NCBI GenBank assembly: GCA_045577755.1
Contig: JAZNJA010000227.1
Coordinates: 1-50,634 of the forward strand
DNA: 50,634 nucleotides
Direction of reading: 5' to 3'
Source: CAMEON01 sp045577755
Lineage (GTDB): Bacteria; Bacillota; Clostridia; Oscillospirales; CAG-272
Shown: piece by piece, positions 34,378 to 42,964 of the stretch
How positions within the stretch are numbered: position 1 is the first letter of the stretch
Layout: every line of letters begins with the position of its first letter
The notes under the pieces: generated by a model
Told to the model about the DNA's origin: nothing
The model's database searches: none
Seen by the model: the letters and a program-made list of their open reading frames with translations, nothing else
Position numbers and translations under genes: made by a program

Positions 34378-35307
34378 TCACGAGCCGTAGGGTTCGATGG
34401 GCTCGTCCGTAAAGTTCGGGGTGTAAGCAGCCGTGGCGGCTTCCTTTCCCTGGCGATAGCCGATCAATCCCAGGCGGTCCGCCTCCTCCAGCACCGAGGC
34501 GTACTCGAATTCGGTCACGCGGCGGCGGAGATTCTTGTGGGGGCAGGAGGGATCCAGAAAATCGGGGGTGTACTGGCGCATAACGGACACTCTCACGGTC
34601 GGGGGGGCAAACATTTGTGCAATTTGCCGAAGCACCTCTATAGAGTCGCGGCGGCATCCCGGAAGCACCAGATGGCGGATGATCACGCCCTGCCGGACCA
34701 GTCCCTCCGCGTCAAAGCGGATCGGTCCCGTCAAGCGATACATGGAGGCCAGAGCGGAGGCGGCGCGGGCGGGATAATCGGGGGCCTTCGAGTAAGCGGC
34801 GGCGATCTCGGGAGATGCGTATTTGAAGTCCGGCAGGAATACGTCCACCAGGCCGTCCAGCATGGCCAGGGTTTCGGGAAGCTCGTAGGCACTGCTGTTC
34901 CAAATGACGGGAATATCAATACGGGGCTTGACTTTTTCCAGTACGCGGGTAAGGATTGGAGTATGGTGGGTGGGGGTGACGAGATTGAGGTTATGGACCC
35001 CCGTATCCGCCAGGCGGAGAAGCATATCCGCAAGCTCCTCCTCGGTGACCGCGCGGCCTACGGGCTCGTGGCTGATGCACCGATTCTGGCAGAACACACA
35101 GCGGAGATTACACCCCGCAAGAAAGAGGGCTCCCGACCCTCTCGTCCCGCTGACAGGGGGCTCCTCCCATAGATGCGGAGCGCATCGGGACACCACGGGA
35201 AGGGCGCCACTACGGCAGAGTCCCACCTCTCCGGACTCCCTGTTTACCCCACACCGTCGGGGACATATTGTGCAATTCGTCATATCCGTTCGGTGCAAAT
35301 CGTTCAC
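34378..35307 (-). CDS. PflX-type radical SAM protein
   Basis: The 309-residue protein has an N-terminal Cys cluster CTICPRRCGVNR...GLC and the radical SAM motif CNLRCVFCQN (CxxxCxxC). It then shows NLVTPTHHTPIL, VDVFLPDFKYAS and VRVSVMRQYTPDF, the pattern of the PflX group (pyruvate formate-lyase activating enzyme homologs of unknown target). It should bind at least one [4Fe-4S] cluster and cleave SAM to make a radical. The start is uncertain: GTG at 35305-35307 has GAGG eight bases upstream and is chosen; ATG at 35283 lacks a site. No glycyl-radical enzyme gene lies next to it, so the substrate protein is unknown. Confidence 0.85.
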   Translation of the reverse strand: MNDLHRTDMTNCTICPRRCGVNRESGEVGLCRSGALPVVSRCAPHLWEEPPVSGTRGSGALFLAGCNLRCVFCQNRCISHEPVGRAVTEEELADMLLRLADTGVHNLNLVTPTHHTPILTRVLEKVKPRIDIPVIWNSSAYELPETLAMLDGLVDVFLPDFKYASPEIAAAYSKAPDYPARAASALASMYRLTGPIRFDAEGLVRQGVIIRHLVLPGCRRDSIEVLRQIAQMFAPPTVRVSVMRQYTPDFLDPSCPHKNLRRRVTEFEYASVLEEADRLGLIGYRQGKEAATAAYTPNFTDEPIEPYGS

Positions 35308-35341
35308 GGTCAAAACCTCACTTGGGGGGATTATTTACTTT

Positions 35342-35370
35342 ATTATACAACATTACGGGAAAGATTTCAA
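35342..35370 (-). promoter_or_regulatory. Promoter of the radical SAM gene
   Basis: On the minus strand TTGAAA (35365-35370), 17 bases, TATAAT (35342-35347). It lies close to the divergent mscS promoter. Confidence 0.8.
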
Positions 35371-35391
35371 GATTTTTGTCAAACTTTTTAG

Positions 35392-35420
35392 TTTACAAAT
35401 TGTCCCATCCGTGGTATAAT
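35392..35420 (+). promoter_or_regulatory. Promoter of the mscS-like gene
   Basis: TTTACA (35392-35397), 17 bases, TATAAT (35415-35420). A leader of about 125 bases precedes the ATG at 35551. Confidence 0.8.
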
Positions 35421-35550
35421 AGTATACGGTAATTTATGCGCGCGCGTAGCCGCCCGCGATCACTTGGGATCTGTCCCCTCGTTTCCCGGCTGAGGTTATT
35501 CGCCGCGCGTGGATCACCAAACAAAATCATAATTCAGAATGGAGGAAACT

Positions 35551-36360
35551 ATGGATTTCGAAGCAATTCTCACAAGTCTTGTGCAGGGATGTGTCGATCT
35601 GGCCTGGCGTCTCGTCGGCGCGCTCGTCGTGTTCCTTGTCGGTAACATCATCATCCGTTTTGTGGTCAAGCGCCTCAAGACCGGTAAGTGGACCGCCAAG
35701 ATGGATCCGATGATCCGCTCCTTTGTGACCAGCCTGGCAAAGATCGGCCTGTACCTGATCCTTGCTGTCATCGTGGTGTCCATCCTCGGTATCGAAACGG
35801 CATCCATCATCGCCGTCATCGCTTCCGCCGGTGCCGCCATCGCGCTGGGTCTTCAGGGCTCCCTGTCCCACCTGGCCGGAGGCGTGATGCTCATCATCTT
35901 CCGCCCCTTCCGGATCGGCGACTACATTGAGGTCTGCGGTCTGGCCGGTACGGTCTCTGAGGTCGGTATCTTCTACACCGAGCTGACGACCCCCGATAAC
36001 CGGATCTGCGAGATTCCCAACGGTACCCTGATCGGCTCCTGCGTGGTCAATTACTCGGTCAAGGATACCCGCCGTGTGGACTGCGAGTTCAACCTGGCTC
36101 TGGGTCAGGACGTGGAGGCCATCAAGAAGGTGCTTATGGACGTGGTCGCCAAGGAGGAGGCTGTTCTGGCCGATCCCGCCGCCTTCGTCCGTATGACCGA
36201 GCTGGCCGGCTCCCTCAAGCTCACAGTCCGTGTCTGGGTCAAGAGCGAGAACTACTGGGACGTCAAGTTCAACCTCACCGAGGCTGTCAACGTGGCCTTT
36301 GGCGAGAACGGCATCAAGGCGCCTCACCAGCAGGTGGACGTTCACGTCAAGAACGACTGA
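35551..36360 (+). CDS. mscS: Small-conductance mechanosensitive channel (MscS family)
   Basis: The 269-residue protein has three N-terminal membrane helices (about 15-38, 55-77, 80-115). The third is the Gly/Ala-rich pore helix (SAGAAIALGLQGSLSHLAGG), followed by the MscS beta domain (FRIGDYIEVCGLAGTVSEVGIFYTEL and IPNGTLIG) and a C-terminal alpha/beta domain. The length is close to E. coli MscS. It opens under membrane tension to release solutes during hypo-osmotic shock. The start is the ATG at 35551 with GGAGG five bases upstream; the ATG at 35539 overlaps that site. cinA follows 83 bases later and may be co-transcribed. Confidence 0.92.
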   Translation: MDFEAILTSLVQGCVDLAWRLVGALVVFLVGNIIIRFVVKRLKTGKWTAKMDPMIRSFVTSLAKIGLYLILAVIVVSILGIETASIIAVIASAGAAIALGLQGSLSHLAGGVMLIIFRPFRIGDYIEVCGLAGTVSEVGIFYTELTTPDNRICEIPNGTLIGSCVVNYSVKDTRRVDCEFNLALGQDVEAIKKVLMDVVAKEEAVLADPAAFVRMTELAGSLKLTVRVWVKSENYWDVKFNLTEAVNVAFGENGIKAPHQQVDVHVKND

Positions 36361-36443
36361 TCCCCTACGTTTCCGTCCTCTCCGTTTACATCATATTTTG
36401 AAAATCTTCCGAAAGGCGCTCCGTGGGAGCTTTGGTGATCTTT

Positions 36444-37736
36444 ATGAACGCATACGATACCTCCGCACGTATAACTCCGATACGCACGGCAGAGATCCTC
36501 TGCGTAGGCACCGAGCTTCTGCTGGGCGACATCGTGAATACTAACGCCGCATTTCTTTCCGGGCGCCTGGCGTCGCTCGGCATCGCTGTATACCATCAGA
36601 CCGTGGTGGGGGACCATCCCGAAAGACTCCGCGTGGCTCTGTCGGACGCCTTTGAGGGACACGGCCGCCCCGCCGCCGATCTGGTGATATGCAGCGGGGG
36701 TCTCGGCCCCACCTACGACGATCTCACCAAGGAGACCGTCGCCGCCTTTTTCGGGCGGGATATGGAGCTGCACGCCGAATCCCTTACCCGTATCCGGGAT
36801 TTCTTTACCCGCACGGGGCGGGTCATGACCCCGAACAACGAAAAACAGGCCATGATGCCCTGTGGCTGTGTGGTCTTCCCCAACGATTACGGTACCGCCC
36901 CCGCCCTGGCCGTGGGAGACGGCACCCGCACCGTGGTCATGCTCCCCGGGCCTCCCGCCGAGCTGATCCCGCTCTTTGACACTCTGGTGGTTCCCTTCCT
37001 CCGCCGCTACACCGAGGGGGTACTCATCAGCCGAAACATCCACATCATGGGTCTGGGAGAATCCACCGTGGAGTCCTTGCTCCACGACCTCATGGTCTCC
37101 TCTGAGAACCCCACCGTCGCGCCCTACTGCAAGTCCGGTGAGGTGCGGCTCCGCGTCACCGCCCGCGCTGAAAACGAGGCCGCGGCGAGCGCGTTGTGCG
37201 ACGGAACCGTCGCCACGATCCTGGAAAACAAGGACATCCGTCCCCACATATACGGCGTGGACTGCGCCAACGTCGAAACCGCCCTGGTACGGCTCTTTAC
37301 CCAAAGAGGCCTGACTGTGGCTACCGCCGAATCCTGTACGGGCGGTATGCTTGGCCAACGCATCACGGGAGTGTCGGGGGCCTCCGCCGTTTACCTCGGT
37401 GGATTCGTGACCTACACCAACGACGTGAAGATCCGCCTTCTCGGGGTGGATCCCGCCACCATCGACGCCCATACCGAGGTCTCCGCCGAGACCGCCATGG
37501 AAATGGCCGCGGGAGCCCGCGCGCGCCTGGGTACCGACGTGGGACTGGCCACCACGGGCTACGCGGGCCCCGGAGGCGGTACCGAGGAGAATCCCGTCGG
37601 TACGGTCTATATCGGCATCGCCACCCGAGACGGCGTGAAGGCCCACCGCCTCTACTACCGTCAGAAATCCCGCGAATACGTCCGTGAGGCCGCCGCTTCC
37701 CGCGTCATGCTGGAGGCTATCCGCGCGGTGCTTTGA
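36444..37736 (+). CDS. cinA: CinA-family nicotinamide-nucleotide amidase
   Basis: The 430-residue protein has an N-terminal molybdopterin-binding-like (MoCF) domain (about 15-185: EILCVGTELLLGDIVNTNAAFLS, CSGGLGPTYDDLTKE, PNNEKQAMMP) and a C-terminal CinA amidase domain (about 270-430: VATAESCTGGMLGQRITGVSGAS, GGFVTYTNDVK, ATTGYAGPGGGTEENPVGTVYIG). It hydrolyses nicotinamide mononucleotide or related pyridine nucleotides in the salvage cycle, and in some bacteria is linked to competence. The ATG at 36444 is chosen; a GTG start at 36423 would give seven more residues. Its ribosome binding site is weak (GGTGAT). Confidence 0.93.
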   Translation: MNAYDTSARITPIRTAEILCVGTELLLGDIVNTNAAFLSGRLASLGIAVYHQTVVGDHPERLRVALSDAFEGHGRPAADLVICSGGLGPTYDDLTKETVAAFFGRDMELHAESLTRIRDFFTRTGRVMTPNNEKQAMMPCGCVVFPNDYGTAPALAVGDGTRTVVMLPGPPAELIPLFDTLVVPFLRRYTEGVLISRNIHIMGLGESTVESLLHDLMVSSENPTVAPYCKSGEVRLRVTARAENEAAASALCDGTVATILENKDIRPHIYGVDCANVETALVRLFTQRGLTVATAESCTGGMLGQRITGVSGASAVYLGGFVTYTNDVKIRLLGVDPATIDAHTEVSAETAMEMAAGARARLGTDVGLATTGYAGPGGGTEENPVGTVYIGIATRDGVKAHRLYYRQKSREYVREAAASRVMLEAIRAVL

Positions 37737-37835
37737 GCCTTTGCCTGTTCGCCCCGATTAAAGGGGCTGAATATAGAGAACAATATTATCAAAAATAAAG
37801 CGACCGGGTGAGCGCCCCTTCGCAGGAGGTTTTAC

Positions 37836-38951
37836 ATGGCAACTTTCAGAAGAATCGGTATCCTTTCCTCGGGCGGTGACGCCCCCGGTATGAACGCGGC
37901 AATCCGTGCCGCTACCCGCCGCGCCCTGAGCCAGGGCTTTGAGGTGGTAGGCATCCTCGGCGGTTATGCCGGCCTGCTTGGCGCCGCTGACGAGTCCGAC
38001 CCCGATGTGGTCAGACAGAGATACCTGCGTCCCTTTGACACCGCCAGCGTCTCCAACATCGTGACCCGCGGCGGTACCATCCTGTACTCCAGCCGCTGCC
38101 CGGAGTTCAAGACCAAGGAGGGCATGGACAAGGCTCTCCGCGCTTGCGACAAGTACCAGATCGACGCGGTCATCGCCATCGGCGGTGACGGCACGTTCCG
38201 CGGCGCCACCGACCTGACCAATCACGGCATCCCCTCCATCGGCATCCCCGCCACCATCGACAACGATATCACCGCCACCGAGCAGACCATCGGCTTCGAC
38301 ACCGCGCTGAACACCGCCCTGTCCATGTTCGATGCTCTCCGCGACACCGCCGAGTCCCACGCCCGCTGCATCGTCACCGAGGTCATGGGTAACGGTTGCG
38401 GCTTCCTGTCCCTGTACCTGGCCCTGGCTACGGGTGCCATCTCCATCGCCATCCCCGAGATCCCCTTCGACCGCGAATACGCCATCAAGAAGATCCGTGA
38501 GGCCCGCGAGGAGTGCGGCAAGCGGGGTATCATCGCTGTCTGCGGCGAGGGTATGCCCAAGGTGAACGGCAAGGACTACGGCGAGGACTTCAAGGATGAG
38601 ATCGTCGCCCGCACCGGCATCGACACCCGCTATACCAAGATGGGTCACATCATCCGCGGCGGTAACCCCACCCTCCGCGACCGTCTCACCGCCACCCAGA
38701 TGGGTGTGGAGGCCGTCAATATGCTGCTGGAGGGCAAGAGCAACCTGGTCATGTGCGTCAATGAGAACCGCATCTCCTCTTGCGACATCAACTTCGCTCT
38801 GGTCCTGGACAAGATGTACAAGAACAAGCTCAAGGAGGGTGACCTGGAGGGCTTCACCGGCTACCAGATCGCCCAGATGAAGGCCCGTTGCGAGGCCAGA
38901 CACGCCAAGATCCAGCGTCTTTACAAAATGGCATACGACATCAGCATGTAA
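37836..38951 (+). CDS. pfkA: 6-phosphofructokinase
   Basis: The 371-residue glycolytic kinase converts fructose 6-phosphate to fructose 1,6-bisphosphate. It has LSSGGDAPGMNAAIRA (10-25), IGGDGTFRGA around 112 and IGIPATIDNDITATEQTIGFDTAL around 130. IVTEVMGNGCGFLSLYLALATGA and MGHIIRGGNPTLRDR follow. GGDG at the first motif indicates ATP rather than pyrophosphate use (GGDD); PATIDND has Ala where ATP enzymes usually have Gly and pyrophosphate enzymes Lys, so donor choice is worth a check. The protein is about 50 residues longer than the compact bacterial type. AGGAGG precedes the ATG. It is followed by a strong terminator. Confidence 0.93.
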   Translation: MATFRRIGILSSGGDAPGMNAAIRAATRRALSQGFEVVGILGGYAGLLGAADESDPDVVRQRYLRPFDTASVSNIVTRGGTILYSSRCPEFKTKEGMDKALRACDKYQIDAVIAIGGDGTFRGATDLTNHGIPSIGIPATIDNDITATEQTIGFDTALNTALSMFDALRDTAESHARCIVTEVMGNGCGFLSLYLALATGAISIAIPEIPFDREYAIKKIREAREECGKRGIIAVCGEGMPKVNGKDYGEDFKDEIVARTGIDTRYTKMGHIIRGGNPTLRDRLTATQMGVEAVNMLLEGKSNLVMCVNENRISSCDINFALVLDKMYKNKLKEGDLEGFTGYQIAQMKARCEARHAKIQRLYKMAYDISM

Positions 38952-38965
38952 TTCCCAACCATACG

Positions 38966-39006
38966 AAAAGCGGCTGCTCCCGTTACGGAAGTAGCCGCTT
39001 TTTTGA
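38966..39006 (+). terminator. Terminator of pfkA
   Basis: AAAAGCGGCT (38966-38975) pairs with AGCCGCTTTT (38993-39002), and T residues continue to 39004. Confidence 0.88.
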
Positions 39007-39471
39007 TCAGGTTCCCGCCTCAGCCGTTTGGGAGGCCGCGGGGGTGTCGGTCTCAAGCTCGGTCCATTCCCAGTAGACGGGCACAAGCTCGTGGGCCTCG
39101 TTCTGCTCTAGGCGGACCCGGCAGAAGCGGTCGTCGGGCATATGGAATACGTACTCCAGATACTCGATGGCCGCGGCAAAGGTTGCCTCGTCGGGGGGAA
39201 TGCGCCGCCCGGAGGCGTATTCGCTGTCGGCGCGGTACTCGTATTGATGCCGTGCCAGCTCCAGGGCGGGCTTGGTCCCGTAGAGCTCGATGATCTCGCT
39301 GTGGCCCCGCAGATACTCGGCGGAGTCCTGTATGTAGCCCATGACGTAATCGTTCATGGTATTGCCATTGGTCAGCTCGTTCAGGGTTTTCCACGTGTAC
39401 AGGCTTCCCGCAAGCATGACAAGCGTAACGCCCAGCACCGCAAGCACGGTTATGATGGGTCTTTTCTTCAT
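39007..39471 (-). CDS. Secreted or anchored small protein, function unknown
   Basis: The 154-residue product begins MKKRPIITVLAVLGVTLVMLAG, an uncleaved signal anchor or signal peptide. A helical, acidic region (LTNGNTMNDYVMGYIQDSAEYLRGHSEIIELYG) and a C-terminal beta part (FCRVRLEQNEAHELVPVYWEWTELE) with a Thr/Ala tail follow. I do not recognise the family. The ATG at 39471 has AAGGAG ten bases upstream and is preferred over a longer frame. Convergent with pfkA, the gene ends next to that gene's terminator. Confidence 0.68.
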   Translation of the reverse strand: MKKRPIITVLAVLGVTLVMLAGSLYTWKTLNELTNGNTMNDYVMGYIQDSAEYLRGHSEIIELYGTKPALELARHQYEYRADSEYASGRRIPPDEATFAAAIEYLEYVFHMPDDRFCRVRLEQNEAHELVPVYWEWTELETDTPAASQTAEAGT

Positions 39472-39681
39472 AGAGGGTCTCCTTTTTGTCGAATGAAAAT
39501 ACTTTGAAACCATGTGCGGAGATCTGTTCTGTTCAGGCCGCCGCACGGCAATTTCAGCAATCTCGCAGCTGTCTGCTGCTTTATCCGCGATCGGAACGGT
39601 CCGGAAACGGCATTTCGGGGGCTGTCACGGTCCCGAAAAGAGAGGTAACAGGATCCGTCCGACGGAGGGGTTATTGAGGGG

Positions 39682-42600
39682 TTATTTCCCGTCCCGCTTT
39701 CTGCCCAGCGCCACGGCGGCGGCACAGGCAGCAAGGAGGACGGCGGAGACCGAAGCGGAGGACTTGCAGCCCTTCTTTTCGGGCTGAGTCCCGCTTTCGG
39801 TGGGGGCCTCCGTGGGTGTTTCGGTAGCGGGAGCATCGGTTGCGGGCTCCAAGGGAGCGGTATCCTCGGCGGTGGTGTCCTCGGTCTCGGTCAGACCGCT
39901 GTTTTCGGGGGTGGAGATATAGGAGAACTTGAGGCGGCCGCCGGGGGCCACATCGCCCGAGGTGTAGAAGTCCAGAATGTCGCCCGAGAAGGTGGTGTAG
40001 GTAGCGGCGTCGCCCTCGCCCGTGCCCTTGTCGGCCACGTCGTGGACGTTGTCGGTCCAGGCGAAGTTGACGGTGTAGGTCTCGCCCTCAATACCCAGAG
40101 CGGATTTGGGAATCTTCACGGTCATGTAGCGGCCGTCTACCTTGTACTCCACGTCGGCAACCTTTTCGGAGGCGTAGCCGTCGGTGAACTTCTCCAGGAC
40201 CGCGGTAGTCTCGGTGGGGGCGGTCTTGTTGACCACAAAGTCGAAGCTGTTCCAGCCAGCGTTCTCGGCGTTCACGTCGATGTAGAGGTTCATCCAGAGC
40301 TTGTCGGTGTAGGGGGTGATATCCTCGGCACACTCTACCAGGAACCACAGGTTCTCACCGTCGCGGGCGATCTGGGCGCCGATGATGTCATTGCGGCCCG
40401 AGAAGTCCTTGTACTCGATGCCGCCGTAGCCCAGGGCATCGCGGTCGCCGGTGTTGCCAATGTAGGCGGCGTAGTAGGGCTCCACGGTCTGCCACTGGGC
40501 GTAGCCCGCGGTCATGTCGATGGTGGCGGATCCGGAGGGGGTGGGGATGGGATTCGCGCCCTTGTAGCGGCGGACGTAGTTGACCAGCTGGTAGTAGTAG
40601 TGGTCGGCCAAATCGCCGCGGGAGGGCTCCACGTCGCGGGAGAACTCATTATTGAACTGATCGGGGAAGGCGTTCTCCACCACGGAATTACCTCCGCTGG
40701 GCCAAGAGGCGTAGCGGCTGGCGCACCACTCGTTCCAGCCCGTGACAAAGACCACCTTGGGATCCTGCTCCAGGGCGTACTCCCACTGCTCGGCGAAGTT
40801 GTAGCCCCACTTGGAGGCCTCGTCGCCCTCCTTGTCGTAGCGGTCGCGGTAGTTTCTGGTGTAGGAGCGGCCCATGATGTTGTGTCCGCTCATGGCGGCC
40901 AGCTCGTTGTGGACGTAGTTGGCGTTCTGGGCCACACCTACGGTGATCTGCTCGGCGTTCTTGTTCTGGCGGTCCTCCTTGGAGGCGTAGTAGGTGGCCT
41001 GCTGGTAGGTAGAGAGCCAGCCCCACTCGCCGAAGTTACCCGATCTGGTGAAGTAGGAGGCTACGGGACGGCGGAAGGTAAAGAATTCCTTGATCTGGTT
41101 GTCGATGGCTTCATCCTTCAGGCTTCCCTGGTTCTGGGCCATGATCATGGGCTTGCCTTCCCAGTAGAACCACAGGGGGCGGTACTTGCCCTCGTGGTAG
41201 ATGTTGGTGTACATCTCCAAAAGCTGGACGCGGGTATCGTTGCCCGGGGAAAAGGGCATGAGGTTACTGATCTTGGGGGTATCCACGCCGTCCTTCATGG
41301 CCTTAGTCCAGGTCTCGTAGATGACGGGGTAGGAGTCGCCCCAGGTCAAGGTGGCGTTGGAGTTATCGGTGAAGATGACGTCCACACCCGCGGCGGTGAG
41401 CAGCTCGGCTTGCTTGCGGATGACCCAGACGTCATCCGAGCGGTAGAAGCCGTAGATAGGCTCGTCCCAGAAATACTGCACCGAGTGGTCCTTGGCCAGC
41501 CAGCCCGCATGATCGTAGTCGTAGAGGTAATCCTCCAGAGGAATCCCCGCGGCGGTCTGCTCGTCGATGTACTTCTGGACGTTGAAGGCGGTGCGGATCT
41601 TGGCGAAGGTAGCGTGCCAGTTCCAGAAGAACATGGCCACGTTCTTGTCCTCGCGTGGGTTACCCACGTCGGCGTTGGTCAGGGAGACGCGGCCCAGGCC
41701 GTCGGTAAAGACCCAAGTATCGGGCAGAACGTCGGCGGCGGGGTAGCGGCTGGTGGCGGGCAGTTTGTAGCCCGAGAGGTCCTTTTGGGACGCGGTGATC
41801 TCTTCAAACACGGGTGTTTCCTCCAGATTGGCGCTGATGGGGCCCAGAGGTGTGGGGGTAGAGCCGAAATACTGCACCTCACAGCGGGCGGCGTTGGGGA
41901 TGGCCACGCCGTTCTGGTAGTTACGGATGGTATCGGGAGCGGCGGGGGAGGTCCAGACACCAACCTGCTCGGCGGCGTCCTCCGAGATATTGGTCATGAG
42001 CAGGACGTACTCGCCCAAGGGCATAGGCTCGGCGAACTCCATCTTCAGGGTGGCGTTGTCGTTGAAGTCGATGAAGTCCTGAGTAGCCAGGACCTTCCCC
42101 GCTACGGTCTTGTCGTAGTTCTCGTTCCACTTGAACAGCTCGAAGCGCAGAGATCCCTTATTGTTGTTGTAGCTGGGACAGCCCACAGATATGTAGCTCC
42201 ACGGTACCGTCATATTGAACTGGATGGCGTAGGTCTGGCTGATCTGCACGGGGGTGTTACTGTCGGGGTTGCAGAGGGCGGTCTTGCTTCCCTCGGCCAT
42301 AATATCCTCCCCTTCGGGGGCGAACTTGATGGCATAGATATTGGGGCCGTCGGTGTGGAAGATAATGGTGATCTCATGCTCACCCTCGGTCAGCTCCACG
42401 GTGGCGGGGGTAGTATCCAGCCAGCTGCGCCAACCCGCGCCGCCCACTTGGTTGACGAGCTTGGAGGCCTCGGTGCCGTCCACCTTGAGGGTGAAGGTAC
42501 CGTGTCCGGCCCCCGCGGCCCAGCCGGTGACCATACCCCAGTTGTAGGTGCCGCCCTTGGCGACGCTCACGCGGAAGGTGAGGCTGTCGCCCTTGCGGAC

Positions 42601-42813
42601 GCGGTCGAAGTAGGGCTCGCCCAGGGTCTTCTCCAGGTAGATGGTCTCGCCTACGGGGGTGATCTTGTCGTATATGTCAGCCAGGACAAGGCGGGTCGTG
42701 CCCGAGGCCTTGACCGTGGCGGGATCCTTGGCGGAAAGGGTCATGGGGATCAGACCGATCAGCATGACAGCGGCCACAAGGAGAGCCAATAAACGGGTGA
42801 GGGTCTTTTTCAT
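39682..42813 (-). CDS. Secreted glycoside-hydrolase-like surface protein with CBM9-like domain and Cys-type tail (paralog A)
   Basis: The 1043-residue protein has a signal peptide (1-28), a CBM6/35-like beta-sandwich (about 35-170) and a second sandwich (175-305). A core of about 440 residues (330-770) contains MFFWNWH, QYFWDEPIYGFYRSDD, VIFTDNSNA, LWFYWEGKPMIMA and TGWNEW. GWNEW is typical of GH71/GH99-like barrels, where the Glu is a catalytic candidate, so I call it a hydrolase-like protein without naming a CAZy family. A CBM9/DOMON-like domain (about 785-985: NLWFLVECAEDITPYTDKLWMNLYIDVN) and a Thr/Glu/Pro linker precede the KKGCKSS-hydrophobic-KRDGK tail. It is the longest of three tandem paralogs, with its own consensus promoter. 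The substrate is unknown. Confidence 0.75.
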   Translation of the reverse strand: MKKTLTRLLALLVAAVMLIGLIPMTLSAKDPATVKASGTTRLVLADIYDKITPVGETIYLEKTLGEPYFDRVRKGDSLTFRVSVAKGGTYNWGMVTGWAAGAGHGTFTLKVDGTEASKLVNQVGGAGWRSWLDTTPATVELTEGEHEITIIFHTDGPNIYAIKFAPEGEDIMAEGSKTALCNPDSNTPVQISQTYAIQFNMTVPWSYISVGCPSYNNNKGSLRFELFKWNENYDKTVAGKVLATQDFIDFNDNATLKMEFAEPMPLGEYVLLMTNISEDAAEQVGVWTSPAAPDTIRNYQNGVAIPNAARCEVQYFGSTPTPLGPISANLEETPVFEEITASQKDLSGYKLPATSRYPAADVLPDTWVFTDGLGRVSLTNADVGNPREDKNVAMFFWNWHATFAKIRTAFNVQKYIDEQTAAGIPLEDYLYDYDHAGWLAKDHSVQYFWDEPIYGFYRSDDVWVIRKQAELLTAAGVDVIFTDNSNATLTWGDSYPVIYETWTKAMKDGVDTPKISNLMPFSPGNDTRVQLLEMYTNIYHEGKYRPLWFYWEGKPMIMAQNQGSLKDEAIDNQIKEFFTFRRPVASYFTRSGNFGEWGWLSTYQQATYYASKEDRQNKNAEQITVGVAQNANYVHNELAAMSGHNIMGRSYTRNYRDRYDKEGDEASKWGYNFAEQWEYALEQDPKVVFVTGWNEWCASRYASWPSGGNSVVENAFPDQFNNEFSRDVEPSRGDLADHYYYQLVNYVRRYKGANPIPTPSGSATIDMTAGYAQWQTVEPYYAAYIGNTGDRDALGYGGIEYKDFSGRNDIIGAQIARDGENLWFLVECAEDITPYTDKLWMNLYIDVNAENAGWNSFDFVVNKTAPTETTAVLEKFTDGYASEKVADVEYKVDGRYMTVKIPKSALGIEGETYTVNFAWTDNVHDVADKGTGEGDAATYTTFSGDILDFYTSGDVAPGGRLKFSYISTPENSGLTETEDTTAEDTAPLEPATDAPATETPTEAPTESGTQPEKKGCKSSASVSAVLLAACAAAVALGRKRDGK

Positions 42814-42866
42814 GGAAGTTTCCTCCTGTTCGCAGAATGCACGGGTGCACGGAATTACTTATGTAT

Positions 42867-42895
42867 ATTATAGAATATTTTGTACAGTTTGTCAA
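42867..42895 (-). promoter_or_regulatory. Promoter of paralog A
   Basis: Minus strand: perfect TTGACA (42890-42895), 17 bases, perfect TATAAT (42867-42872). The spacer differs from that of paralog B by only two bases. Confidence 0.9.
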
Positions 42896-42926
42896 TAATT
42901 TCGGTAGAATTTCTCCACGAAAACAG

Positions 42927-42958
42927 CAAAAGGCACCCCTCGAGAGAGGAGTGCCTTG
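42927..42958 (-). terminator. Terminator of paralog B
   Basis: The stem 42930-42941 with 42946-42957 (one mismatch) is followed by TTTTGC on the minus strand. The hairpin sequence is identical to the one at 45341-45370. Confidence 0.85.
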
Positions 42959-42964
42959 GGAGTT

